NCBI RefSeq assembly: GCF_964019715.1 | Contig: NZ_OZ026463.1 | Coordinates: 248,001-312,000, forward strand | Reading direction: 5' to 3' | Origin: Spiroplasma endosymbiont of Lonchoptera lutea | Lineage (GTDB): Bacteria; Bacillota_I; Bacilli_A; Mycoplasmatales; Nriv7 | DNA: 64,000 bases | Part shown: positions 11,405-21,049 of the stretch, one piece after another | How the letters are laid out: the number at the start of each line of letters is the position of its first letter | How positions within the stretch are numbered: position 1 is the first letter of the stretch | Position numbers and translations under genes: made by a program | The notes under the pieces: generated by a model | The model's input: only the letters and a program-made list of their open reading frames with translations | Told to the model about the DNA's origin: nothing | Database searches by the model: none

Positions 11405-11689
11405 ATGGAAAATCTCGCAAAAATGGCCGACTTTCTCGCCCAAATGCTTTATAAAGTTTTTGACTTAATTTGAAGTTTACAGGTGCCGGGAACGAATATT
11501 CAATTAATATTTCCTCTATTCTTAACGCTGGCTGTAGAATTTCTTATGGCAATTATTCTCGGTTTTGGTAGTCAACAAGTTAATTTGGAAAAACAGCGCC
11601 AATATGCGGTTAAAAATAAAGGTCGTTTAAGTGCGTGAGGAAAAACTAAAAAACAAATAAAACCAATAAAAACAAAACAAGGTAACTAA
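11405..11689 (+). CDS. plectrovirus membrane protein, 94 aa
   Basis: One clear membrane span near residues 36-56 (LIFPLFLTLAVEFLMAIIL) and a basic C-terminal tail. Begins eight bases after the Zot gene and ends two bases before the next start, so part of the same transcript. Function not recognised. Confidence 0.7.
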
Positions 11690-11691
11690 CA

Positions 11692-11940
11692 ATGTTTAAA
11701 CTAATTATTATTTTTATCTTAATAACTGTTCTTGGACTATTGGCTGGTAGTCATTTTGAAACTCTAACAAACTATATTAGCGAAGGGCTTGCCAATTTTA
11801 AAAAGTTTATTACTAGCAATTTAACAATTTTAGAACTATTTAAACCAATGGCACGAACATTTTCGCAACACCCAATTTTTACCATTCTTGGTGTAACTTG
11901 TGTACTGATTGCTTTATTTATTGTGATTAAAGGACGATAA
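11692..11940 (+). CDS. plectrovirus two-span membrane protein, 82 aa
   Basis: Hydrophobic segments at residues 3-19 and about 61-79 flank a soluble stretch. Start has GGTAAC rather than a strong ribosome binding site, with coupling to the previous stop two bases away. Function not recognised. Confidence 0.7.
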   Translation: MFKLIIIFILITVLGLLAGSHFETLTNYISEGLANFKKFITSNLTILELFKPMARTFSQHPIFTILGVTCVLIALFIVIKGR

Positions 11941-11962
11941 AAAATATGAAAGGAGAATTAAA

Positions 11963-12355
11963 ATGAAAAAACTTTTAGGAAAATTATTTAAAAAAGATAA
12001 TTCAAAAGAAAAAATGCCATTAAGATTAAGGATTAAAAATTCTTTTAAAAAGCAGTGGTTAAAAGTATCATTAAGTATCATTTTCATCTTTATAAGCTTA
12101 TTAATTTGTGCATTAACAGCAATCGATACTAAATGAATAACCGGAACAAGTAACGAATTTAATGATTTTATGAATAAACAGATGGTTGAATTCTTTGGCA
12201 AGTTCAATAGCGGTATTATGCTAGCCGGAATATTTGTTTTTTGATGAGGCGGGGCAATATATTTTGCAATTAAATTTGAAAAATTAATCCGCTTGATTAT
12301 TCAGAAAATTAAAGTAAAAAGAGCCTTGAAAAATGAAATCAAACAAACTCATTAA
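11963..12355 (+). CDS. plectrovirus membrane protein, 130 aa
   Basis: Start preceded by AAAGGAGAATTAAA. Basic N-terminus (KKLLGKLFKKDNSKEK), then two membrane spans at about residues 36-55 and 85-105 with TGA-encoded Trp pairs (FVFWWGGAIYF). Its last 23 bases overlap the start of the following broken gene. Confidence 0.7.
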
Positions 12356-12416
12356 TTTTTTAAAAAAATATTGATGAATAATACTTAATTACATTATATT
12401 CATATCTTTAAGTATT
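12333..12416 (+). pseudogene. N-terminal fragment of a plectrovirus gene cut by IS3
   Basis: ATG begins a frame encoding KSNKLINFLKKYWWIILNYI and further hydrophobic residues, resembling a signal peptide, and meets TAG three bases inside the IS3 element. In SpV1-type genomes the gene after this block is a long exported or virion protein; nearly all of it is gone. The downstream scrap at 13627 may be the C-terminal end of the same or another viral gene. Confidence 0.6.
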
Positions 12417-12486
12417 GGATAGGCTACAATAAGTTGGACCATAATTATATAGACTTCAAAATTATTAAGAAAGAAGGAATATAAAA

Positions 12487-12765
12487 ATGGGAAATAAAAC
12501 CTCATACTCTGAAGAATTTAAAAAACAAATTGTAATGCTATACAAAAATGACAAAAGTGTTATTAATTTAGGGAAAGAATATAATTTACCAAAACCAACT
12601 ATTTATAGTTGAATTAAAAATTATAATAATTCTGGGTCATTTAAAGCAAAAGATAATCGCACTGTCGAAGAAAATGAATTAATTTACTTGCGAAAAGAAA
12701 ACCAACAATTACGAATGGAAAATGACATTTTAAAGCAAGCAGCACTGATAATCGGGAAAAAATAA
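12487..12765 (+). CDS. IS3 transposase OrfA (helix-turn-helix), copy 1
   Basis: 92 residues. N-terminal HTH ([20 protein letters not shown] ... PKPTIYSW) and a C-terminal leucine-zipper-like coiled coil ([19 protein letters not shown]). Ends at GGG-AAA-AAA-TAA; the A-run is a likely -1 slippage site giving OrfAB. Confidence 0.9.
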
Positions 12766-12797
12766 CAATAATTAATAACAACAAAAATAAATATTCA

Positions 12798-13598
12798 GTG
12801 AGGAAAATATGTAAGATTTTAGGTTTACTAAAATCAACATATTATTATCAAACTAATAAATGCACCAAGTTTGATGTTAATAATTATGAACAAGAAGTTA
12901 TCAGTGCATTTAATAAAAGTCGCAAGATTTATGGTGCTCGTAAAATTAAAGCTGTTTTAATAAGAAAAAATATCATTTTATCACGACGAAAAATCCGATT
13001 CATTATGATCAAAAATAATTTGGTTTCTAAATACACCAAGTTAAAATATTGTAATCATAAAAAAACAGTTAATAATGACGAAATTAATAATGTTTTAAAT
13101 CGTCAATTTAATGACAAAAAACCAAATGAAGTTGTTGTTAGTGATTTAACATATGTTCAAGTTGGCACTAAATGACATTATATTTGTTTATTAATTGACT
13201 TGTTTAATCGCGAAGTAATTGGCTATAGTGCTGGACCAAATAAAACTGCTGAATTAGTTCAACAAGCTTTTCACAAGATAACACGACCATTAAATAAAAT
13301 AACTTTATTTCATACTGATCGTGGTAATGAGTTTAAAAATAAAATTATTGATGAAATTTTAATAACCTTTAAAATTAAAAGATCATTAAGCTCCAAAGGA
13401 TGCCCATATGATAATGCTGTTGCTGAAGCAACTTACAAAACCTTTAAAACCGAATTTATTAACGGTAAAAAATTTGCAAACTTAACACAACTAAAATGCG
13501 AACTATTTGATTTTGTTAATTGATATAACAATATTCGAATTCATGGCAGTTTAAATTATTTAACTCCCGTTGAATTTAGAAAATACCAGTCTACATAA
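12798..13598 (+). CDS. IS3 transposase OrfB (DDE integrase), copy 1
   Basis: 266 residues from GTG. DDE catalytic core visible: VVSDLTYVQV, FHTDRGNEF and NAVAEATYKTFKTE. The frame is open upstream to the orfA slippery A-run, so the active product is probably an OrfAB fusion. TGA-encoded Trp in the catalytic domain ties the element to UGA-reading hosts. Confidence 0.9.
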
Positions 13599-13626
13599 AA
13601 AGTGTCCTAAAAAGGGTTGCCAATCC

Positions 13627-13774
13627 ATATAGTTTTATTATTACATACAGATATTGAAAATTTGCAACAATTTATTAAAAATTTTGGAGCAATTGGTAAG
13701 TTAATGATTATAGGTTATTCATTAGTATGAGTAACCATAACAGAAATATTAAACTGTTTAATTCGTTTTATATT
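13627..13774 (+). pseudogene. C-terminal scrap of a plectrovirus gene
   Basis: One frame is open from the IS3 edge to the IS30 edge and encodes LLLHTDIENLQQFIKNFG followed by a membrane span (KLMIIGYSLVWVTITEILN). It has no start and its natural stop is lost to the IS30 insertion. It looks like the C-terminal anchor of a viral membrane protein. Confidence 0.5.
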
Positions 13775-14769
13775 CCTGAATTGTAAATATAAATGGGACA
13801 GTTTTTTAAAATAATTGTATTAAATCTATTGGTCTTTTATAAGATAATGATTTTCTGGGTGTAGAATTAATTTGAAATGCTATAGAATTTAAGTCTTTTT
13901 GTTTATATGAAGATAAATCAGTAGATTTTGGTAAATATCTTCTTAAAATGCCATTATTGTTCTCATTTAAACCTCTTTGACAAGGTTTGCCGGCATCTGC
14001 AAAATAAATTTTAACATTACAATTTTTTTCAATTAATTTTCATTTACTAAATTCTTTACCACGATCAAAAGTAATAGTTTTAATTGTTCCTGGTATTAAT
14101 TTTGAAATAAATTTTATTATACTTTGTGTAATACTTTCTGCTTTATGATTTTTAGTTTTCAAAGGAATTGTGATTTTTGATCATATATCAGCTAAAGTAA
14201 TAATAGAACTTTTATGATCTTTACCAACGATAGTATCTCCCTCTAAATGGCCAAATTCTTGTATATTTTTAATATTTGGAATGATTAAATTTCTTTCATG
14301 AATAGATTTACAATTATTAATTCTGCCCCTAGTTTCTTTTTGTTTATGAGGTTTATTTTTGCCTTTTCTCAATAAATTTTTTTTATCAAAACTCATTCGA
14401 TTTGTTTTAAACATGTTATATAAAGTTTTTGTTGAAATATTTTTTATTTTATTTTTCTTTAAAAAATCAGCAATTATATCAAGAGCATAATTTTTAGTAA
14501 TTAACAAATGATTGATAGTATTAATTTCTGTTAAAGTTAAAATTATTAATTTTCTACCTGCATTTTGTTTATTTTTTTGAACTTGATTCAATATTTCTAA
14601 TGGTAATAAGTTTTGATTTAATAATTTACAAACTCTGTGTACAGTTGATTTACTATAATCAATTGCTTTTGCTATTTTACGAATAGAAAATCCATAACTT
14701 TTATATTCTTTTATTGCTATTATTGATTCAATAGTCAGATACTTATACATTGTGCTAATTCCTTTCTTT
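13775..14769 (-). mobile_element. IS30-type A element, copy 1 (right end missing)
   Basis: Left end CCTGAATTGTAAATATAAAT matches the other type A copies. The element stops at CCTTTCTTT, where IS3 copy 2 begins, so about 70 bp including the second inverted repeat are gone. Confidence 0.85.
13806..14750 (-). CDS. IS30-family transposase A, copy 1
   Basis: 314 residues, complete. HTH region (FSIRKIAKAIDYSKSTVHRV) and DDE motifs HLEGDTIVG, TFDRGKEF and LNENNNGILRRY. Two substitutions (MSFDKK for MGFDEK) mark it off from the other type A copies. Own start is intact although the element's right end is not. Confidence 0.88.
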
Positions 14770-14797
14770 GGATTGGCAACCCTTTTTAGGACACTTT

Positions 14798-15598
14798 TTA
14801 TGTAGACTGGTATTTTCTAAATTCAACGGGAGTTAAATAATTTAAACTGCCATGAATTCGAATATTGTTATATCAATTAACAAAATCAAATAGTTCGCAT
14901 TTTAGTTGTGTTAAGTTTGCAAATTTTTTACCGTTAATAAATTCGGTTTTAAAGGTTTTGTAAGTTGCTTCAGCAACAGCATTATCATATGGGCATCCTT
15001 TGGAGCTTAATGATCTTTTAATTTTAAAGGTTATTAAAATTTCATCAATAATTTTATTTTTAAACTCATTACCACGATCAGTATGAAATAAAGTTATTTT
15101 ATTTAATGGTCGTGTTATCTTGTGAAAAGCTTGTTGAACTAATTCAGCAGTTTTATTTGGTCTAGCACTATAGCCAATTACTTCGCGATTAAACAAGTCA
15201 ATTAATAAACAAATATAATGTCATTTAGTGCCAACTTGAACATATGTTAAATCACTAACAACAACTTCATTTGGTTTTTTGTCATTAAATTGACGATTTA
15301 AAACATTATTAATTTCGTCATTATTAACTGTTTTTTTATGATTACAATATTTTAACTTGGTGTATTTAGAAACCAAATTATTTTTGATCATAATGAATCG
15401 GATTTTTCGTCGTGATAAAATGATATTTTTTCTTATTAAAACAGCTTTAATTTTACGAGCACCATAAATCTTGCGACTTTTATTAAATGCACTGATAACT
15501 TCTTGTTCATAATTATTAACATCAAACTTGGTGCATTTATTAGTTTGATAATAATATGTTGATTTTAGTAAACCTAAAATCTTACATATTTTCCTCAC
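14798..15598 (-). CDS. IS3 transposase OrfB, copy 2
   Basis: Complete; differs from copy 1 by Gly to Arg in the stretch GYSARPNK. Catalytic motifs unchanged. Confidence 0.88.
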
Positions 15599-15630
15599 TG
15601 AATATTTATTTTTGTTGTTATTAATTATTG

Positions 15631-15909
15631 TTATTTTTTCCCGATTATCAGTGCTGCTTGCTTTAAAATGTCATTTTCCATTCGTAATTGTTGGTTTTCT
15701 TTTCGCAAGTAAATTAATTCATTTTCTTCGACAGTGCGATTATCTTTTGCTTTAAATGACCCAGAATTATTATAATTTTTAATTCAACTATAAATAGTTG
15801 GTTTTGGTAAATTATATTCTTTCCCTAAATTAATAACACTTTTGTCATTTTTGTATAGCATTACAATTTGTTTTTTAAATTCTTCAGAGTATGAGGTTTT
15901 ATTTCCCAT
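15631..15909 (-). CDS. IS3 transposase OrfA, copy 2
   Basis: Complete 92-residue HTH protein, same A-run before the stop as in copy 1. Confidence 0.88.
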
Positions 15910-15979
15910 TTTTATATTCCTTCTTTCTTAATAATTTTGAAGTCTATATAATTATGGTCCAACTTATTGTAGCCTATCC

Positions 15980-16338
15980 ACATATGTTAAATCACTAACA
16001 ACAACTTCATTTGGTTTTTTGTCATTAAATTGACGATTTAAAACATTATTAATTTCGTCATTATTAACTGTTTTTTTATGATTACAATATTTTAACTTGG
16101 TGTATTTAGAAACCAAATTATTTTTGATCATAATGAATCGGATTTTTCGTCATGATAAAATGATATTTTTTCTTATTAAAACAGCTTTAATTTTACGAGC
16201 ACCATAAATCTTGCGACTTTTATTAAATGCACTGATAACTTCTTGTTCATAATTATTAACATCAAACTTGGTGCATTTATTAGTTTGATAATAATATGTT
16301 GATTTTAGTAAACCTAAAATCTTACATATTTTCCTCAC
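15980..16338 (-). pseudogene. IS3 OrfB fragment, copy 3
   Basis: Starts at the usual GTG but loses everything after VVSDLTYV. An Arg to Trp change (CGA to TGA) near residue 63 is shared with copy 5, so copies 3 and 5 descend from a common source. Confidence 0.85.
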
Positions 16339-16370
16339 TGAATATTTATTTTTGTTGTTATTAATTATTG

Positions 16371-16649
16371 TTATTTTTTCCCGATTATCAGTGCTGCTTG
16401 CTTTAAAATGTCATTTTCCATTCGTAATTGTTGGTTTTCTTTTCGCAAGTAAATTAATTCATTTTCTTCGACAGTGCGATTATCTTTTGCTTTAAATGAC
16501 CCAGAATTATTATAATTTTTAATTCAACTATAAATAGTTGGTTTTGGTAAATTATATTCTTTCCTTAAATTAATAACACTTTTGTCATTTTTGTATAGCA
16601 TTACAATTTGTTTTTTAAATTCTTCAGAGTATGAGGTTTTATTTCCCAT
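16371..16649 (-). CDS. IS3 transposase OrfA, copy 3
   Basis: Complete, with one substitution (VINLRKEYN for VINLGKEYN). Without a whole orfB it cannot make the OrfAB transposase. Confidence 0.8.
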
Positions 16650-16719
16650 TTTTATATTCCTTCTTTCTTAATAATTTTGAAGTCTATATAATTATGGTCC
16701 AACTTATTGTAGCCTATCC

Positions 16720-17991
16720 AACGAGAAATTAGATGAATATTTATATAAATATCATTATCGCTTAAAACAAGGTTATAAAGTAGTTCATTTTGCATCAAGA
16801 ACAATTATTACAATTTTTGGTGATGTTACTTTTAAACGATGCCGATATAAATATTGAAATCAAAAATCAGGGAAATTTGAATATGTATGTTTGTTAGATA
16901 AAGAAATTGGTTTATTACCCAAACAACGCATTTATTTTGATGTCCAATTTAAAGTTTTAAGTCTTTTAGGTGACGGTAAACGCTATCACGATGTTTTAGA
17001 TGCTCTAAATCATTGTTATATTTCAAAAGCTAGTATTTCTAGTATTTTAAATAAATATAATATTGCTGAATATTTTCAATTAGCAGAAAAAGAAATTAAA
17101 ACTAGAATTAATGTCAAAAATAAGGATTTATATATTCAACTAGATGAGACATTTTTAGCAACATTAGACCATAAAGTTAAACAAGACCAAAGAATTCGTT
17201 TAGTTACTTTTCATACCGGACATAAAGAAAAAAATTACAAAAATGCTCGTAGAGAATTAGAAAATAAACGAGGTCATTTTCTAATGTTAAAAATTGGTAA
17301 ACGAATAAATACGATGGATTATCGTGATTTATTAATTAAAGAATTGCAAAAACATTATGTTAATATTAATTATGACAAAATAATTGTTTGTGGCGATGGT
17401 GATGCTTGAATTAGAGAAATTGCTAATAGTTTTGGTAATGTTAGATATATTTTAGATGGTTATCACGCTATTAAAAAATTAAAACAAACGGCATTTAATA
17501 TTATTTTTGAAAATCGTAAAGTAACACTAAATAGTTGAATTAAATTATATAAGGATGGAAATCATCAAGAATTAATTAAAAACATTCGTAATGTCGCTAA
17601 AAATGAATTAAATAAAGATATTAAAACAAATTTAAGAAAAGCGAGTAATTATTTCAGTAATAATAAGCAAGGTATTCATAACCAAAATTTAGAATGAAAT
17701 ATCGGTTGTAGCATTGAAAGCGATGTATCGCATTTAATAAAACAACAATTAGGATATGGAGCAAAAATATATAATCATAAGAATTTAAATAACTTATTAC
17801 ATTTAAAAATGGCAAATTTAAACAAATTAAATGTATTACATTATATTAATGAAAATATTAATTCAGAAATAGAAATCAGAAAAGAAATATATAAAAAGTC
17901 ATTATGAAATAAATATAATAATAAAAATGATGATAGTTGAATTAATTATAAAGGTAATGCTGTAACAAATAAATATAATAGATTTAAGTAA
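16720..17991 (+). pseudogene. UPF0236 (ISLre2-family) transposase, N-terminally truncated
   Basis: 423 codons open from the IS3 junction to TAA. Motifs typical of UPF0236/ISLre2 transposases: FGDVTFKRCRY, IQLDETFLA, CGDGDAWIRE, LDGYHAIKK and the C-terminal NQNLEWNIGCSIESDVSHLIK. Only the first few tens of residues appear to be missing, removed with the left part of the element when IS3 copy 3 and its neighbours arrived. Similar proteins are annotated in mycoplasma mobile elements. Confidence 0.85.
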
Positions 17992-18195
17992 GTAGAAATA
18001 TAAAATTAATATATATTAGTGAAAATTTAATAATATTAATAATTTTTATTGTGTAAAAATTCAATAATATGATAAAATGGTAATGAATAAAAATGACAAT
18101 AACAAGAAAGGTATGGTTATTTTAGTAATTAAATAATATAATTAGCTGATTGTTTTACTTCTTCAAAGCAATACCTAAGAAAACTAAACGCGACC
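17992..18195 (+). mobile_element. right end of the ISLre2-type element
   Basis: Non-coding tail after the transposase stop, ending AACTAAACGCGACC. Near-identical tails occur at 49255-49450 (inverted) and 50866-51059, which defines the terminus as GCGACC. Confidence 0.85.
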
Positions 18196-18204
18196 TTTTT
18201 TAAG
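18196..18204. repeat. right 9-bp target duplication TTTTTTAAG
   Basis: Matches 8624-8632 exactly; marks the right border of the composite insertion. Confidence 0.85.
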
Positions 18205-18211
18205 TAACTAG

Positions 18212-18240
18212 TTTACTAAAAAACAATTATTTGTTATAAT
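18212..18240 (+). promoter_or_regulatory. probable rpsT promoter
   Basis: TATAAT at 18235-18240 with TTTACT 17 bp upstream. It lies outside the mobile insertion, so rpsT keeps its own promoter. Confidence 0.6.
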
Positions 18241-18283
18241 TACTTTTGGTTTTATAATAATAAAATAAACTAAGGAGACAATG

Positions 18284-18565
18284 ATGGCAAATATCAAATC
18301 ACAAATTAAACGCGCAATAACAAATGAAAAAGCAAGACAAAGAAATGTTCATATCAAATCAACAACAAGAACAGCAATTAAAAAAGCTAAAATCGCAATT
18401 ACCAGTAATGAAACTAATATGCAACAAACATTAAATCACGCTATTTCAATGCTTGACCGTGCAGAAAGTAAAAATATTTTTCACAAAAATAAAGTTGCCC
18501 GAATAAAATCTAAACTAACTATTAAAGCTAATAATATTGCTAATAATATTAAAGAAACTAATTAA
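18284..18565 (+). CDS. rpsT: 30S ribosomal protein S20
   Basis: 93 residues, basic and helical, with the S20 pattern (ANIKSQIKRAITNEKARQRN, HKNKVARIKSKL). Two adjacent ATGs; 18284 preferred because AGGAG lies six bases before it and family members begin MANIKS. Convergent with the membrane protein gene downstream and near holA, as in Bacillus. Confidence 0.95.
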   Translation: MANIKSQIKRAITNEKARQRNVHIKSTTRTAIKKAKIAITSNETNMQQTLNHAISMLDRAESKNIFHKNKVARIKSKLTIKANNIANNIKETN

Positions 18566-18574
18566 CTAATTAAC

Positions 18575-18604
18575 AAAAAAGAGTGCTAACTAAGACTCTT
18601 TTTT
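18575..18604 (+). terminator. rpsT terminator
   Basis: AAAAAAGAGT / ACTCTTTTTT stem around GCTAACTAAG. Symmetric enough to act for the convergent gene too. Confidence 0.8.
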
Positions 18605-18638
18605 GTTGTCTTACTTGTTTTTTGACTAGCAATAAAAA

Positions 18639-19982
18639 CTATAAATCATGCTTTTTATTATTTTCATCCTGCTTTTCAGCTTCTAAAATTAAATCTTGGT
18701 CAAATAATGATGCATCAATAACATACGATTCACCTTTTAATGTTGCCTGCAATGCTTTTTGATATTCCAAATCCGCTTGCATTAACTTATCACGATCCAA
18801 ACGAGGATTAATGGAAAATACAATAAAAATTAGTAATATCGGAATAATAGCAATACCAGCACCCACAATTTTTAAAACCCGATAAACTTGAAAACTAGAA
18901 CTACTTCAAATTTCCTCTAAGACACTATCAACATTATGAACTTGATCAAAAGCATTTTTAAAAAACTGAACAAACGAATTATAAGATAAAAATCCAAACA
19001 CACCATAAATAGAATTAAAAAGAATAGCAATAATGGCAAATATTAACATCATTGGTTGCATTCGATATTTATCTCTTAAAAATTGTGGTTTTTTAAAGAA
19101 AGAATAAGTTAACATTGCATAAGTTAAAATTTCTAAAATTATACTTCACATTGACAAATTTCAAGCAATAGACGCTGGCCGAAAATTAAAACTTTTTGGC
19201 TCAACTAAATTATCTTTTAAAATAACATCAGTTAACTTAATTTCAGCAACAAAACCATAAACATTAATACCAATAACAATAGCCAACAAAAACATAAAAA
19301 CATAACTTAAAACCCTTTTAAAAAACGGCATTGCTTTAGGTTTACCAGTATATGGATAAAAACCTTGATTATTTGCCAGATGAATTGGCAATTTTAAACC
19401 TTGCAAATTAAGTTGTAAATTTTGCAAATTAATTAACTGTTCATTACCTTTTTTTTGCGAATCAGCCTCAGTTGCTTTTTCGCCACTATCTTTTAAAATT
19501 TGAGAATTATTATTAGAAATTTGTTCAGAATTATTATTCTGACTAGTTACTAAAACATTATCGTTTTTTAATAATTGCTTTTGTAAATTTGAATCAATAT
19601 TTGATAATTCTTTAACAATATCAAGAGAAATCACTGTTGGTGTAACCAATTCTTGTTTTGATATTTGAAAAATATTAAGAATATAAGTTTGTAAAAAATT
19701 ATAATCATTCTCAATAGTTTCTAAGGTTAAATTATCATCTTTAACAATTTTTATTTCTTCATCTCTTAAATCAGCTAATACTTGCACAAAACTTCTCGCA
19801 TAGCGTTGCCCTTCATAATTAGTGTGATGCTCTTGTTCTAAAAATAAAAGACTATTAACTAATCGTAAAAAATAAGTATAAAATTCATCATCCTTAATCA
19901 CTTTAAGTTTCAATTTAGAACTTTGTAAAATATTAACTAATAAATTAATAATATTTTCATAAGTATTTTTGCTATTATTCAT
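18639..19982 (-). CDS. hypothetical membrane protein, 447 aa
   Basis: Start at the ATG preceded by GAGGGTGAG (spacing about 9) rather than the longer frame. Cytoplasmic-looking N-terminal half: a helical segment, then a low-complexity Asn/Gln/Ser linker (about residues 165-200). C-terminal half: four hydrophobic segments including VLSYVFMFLLAIVIGIN, LMLIFAIIAILFNSIYGVF and GIAIIPILLIFIVF, then an acidic tail. Three regions are joined by TGA-encoded Trp. Sixteen bases after holA, so likely co-transcribed. No family recognised. Confidence 0.8.
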
Positions 19983-19998
19983 TAATAAACTCACCCTC

Positions 19999-20946
19999 TT
20001 ACAATTGCAATAAAAACATCTCAAAGCCAATATTTTTATTAACATGACTTCTTTTTATATTATAATCTAAATTACTTAAACTACCTAATAAATAATGAAT
20101 TTGTTGATCATCAATTTTTAAAAGATACTTTCAAAGAATTTTTAACCGAAAAGGATTAATAGTCATTTTTTGACAAATAGTATTAAAATCATAATTCCTT
20201 TGTTGATAAATTTTAATATCACGAATCGTCCTCAGTTGATTAGCTAACAAACCAATAATTGCCAAAACATCTTGATTACTATTTTTAAAATCATAGTATC
20301 GTTGCCATATTTGTGAAATATCACGAACAATAAAAGCATTAGCTAAATCAAAAATATTACTATCTAAATAACGACTAACCAAAACATCAACATCTTCCAA
20401 TATTAATGAATTACTATAATTAACCAGTTTATTTAATTCATTAGCAATAATTTGCAAACTATTAGGTAATCTTTCTAATAATAAATTTAAACCCTCATTA
20501 GTAATTTCAGTATTATGCTTAACAAAATAATTTTGAACAAACATTTTTAACTGACTATCATTTAATTCTTTAACAACTAAAACTTTACCTGTTTTTTCAA
20601 TAACTTTAATAATTTTTTTTCGTTGATCAATATTAGAGCTGTTAACAACAAAAAATATCTCAGTAAATGGTGCGGGATTTTCACAATATTTAAGTAAATT
20701 TTTAAATTGTAAACTACTTAATTGATGCTCACGAGAAGAAGTTAAAAACCAACAATCTTCAATAATAACAATTTGTTTATTGTTAAATAATGGTGGCATT
20801 GAAATAACTTGTAGTATTTCATCAATATTAGTATTTATCATACTATACTTTAAAATATTCATTTGTTGATCTTTATTAATAACATTAATTACTTTTTGAA
20901 TTTGTTTATTAATAAGAAATTTATCACTACCGTAAATTAGAAACAT
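19999..20946 (-). CDS. holA: DNA polymerase III delta subunit
   Basis: Clamp-loader subunit that opens the beta clamp. 315 residues. Start at the ATG with AAAGGTG upstream; an in-frame GTG three codons earlier overlaps that site. Features: FLIYGSDKFLINKQ at the N-terminus (AAA+-like fold without Walker A), FFVVNSSNIDQRKKIIK, and the delta-specific collar region ending ... FRLKILWKYLLKIDD. The last 43 residues follow a TGA-encoded Trp. Location next to rpsT matches Bacillus yqeN. Confidence 0.88.
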
Positions 20947-21049
20947 TTTATTCACCTTTTAGAATTATATAATATTATTTTATTAATGTTGATATAAAAT
21001 GTTGATAATTTTTCACATTATAAATTATTGTTTGATTATTATTTGTTGT

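Larger units (their letters stand above)
12417..13626 (+). mobile_element. IS3-family element, copy 1 (full length, 1210 bp)
   Basis: Ends GGATAGGCTAC... and ...AAGGGTTGCCAATCC form imperfect inverted repeats. Encodes orfA and orfB in a -1 arrangement. Unlike copies 4 and 5 it has no 5-bp target duplication (GTATT on the left, ATATA on the right), so the DNA on one side has been replaced or deleted since insertion. Confidence 0.92.
8740..13774 (+). mobile_element. SpV1-like plectrovirus prophage remnant (interrupted)
   Basis: A run of nine small, tightly packed plus-strand genes with the character of a filamentous-phage morphogenesis block: several single-span membrane proteins, a coat-protein-like 78-mer and a Zot-type ATPase. 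After 12416 an IS3 cuts in, and only a 148-bp scrap of viral coding sequence follows it. No rolling-circle replication protein is present, so this is a remnant. The exact boundary with the ISLre2 left end, set here at about 8740, is approximate. Confidence 0.75.
14770..15979 (-). mobile_element. IS3-family element, copy 2 (full length)
   Basis: 1210 bp, inverted relative to copy 1 and nearly identical to it. It abuts a truncated IS30 on the left and a truncated IS3 on the right, with no target duplication, which suggests insertion followed by an adjacent deletion. Confidence 0.92.
15980..16719 (-). mobile_element. IS3-family element, copy 3 (truncated)
   Basis: Carries the orfA-proximal 740 bp of the element; the rest of orfB and the far inverted repeat are missing at the junction with copy 2. 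Its intact end (CCTATCC) abuts the UPF0236 transposase remnant. Confidence 0.88.
8633..18195 (+). mobile_element. composite insertion bounded by ISLre2/UPF0236 element ends
   Basis: Left end GGACGCATAAAGTTTTCTTA at 8633 and right end TAAGAAAACTAAACGCGACC at 18195 are imperfect inverted repeats, flanked by the TTTTTTAAG duplication. Orientation is set by the UPF0236 transposase remnant near the right end. Contents in order: left-end hairpin, plectrovirus remnant, IS3, prophage scrap, IS30, IS3, partial IS3, transposase remnant. Inference: an ISLre2 element inserted between the 8290 gene and rpsT and was then filled and partly deleted by later insertions. Confidence 0.8.

Noticed and set aside
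11914..12207. Minus-strand frame over the last viral membrane gene
   Set aside because: Antisense to a gene with a strong start and coupled neighbours.
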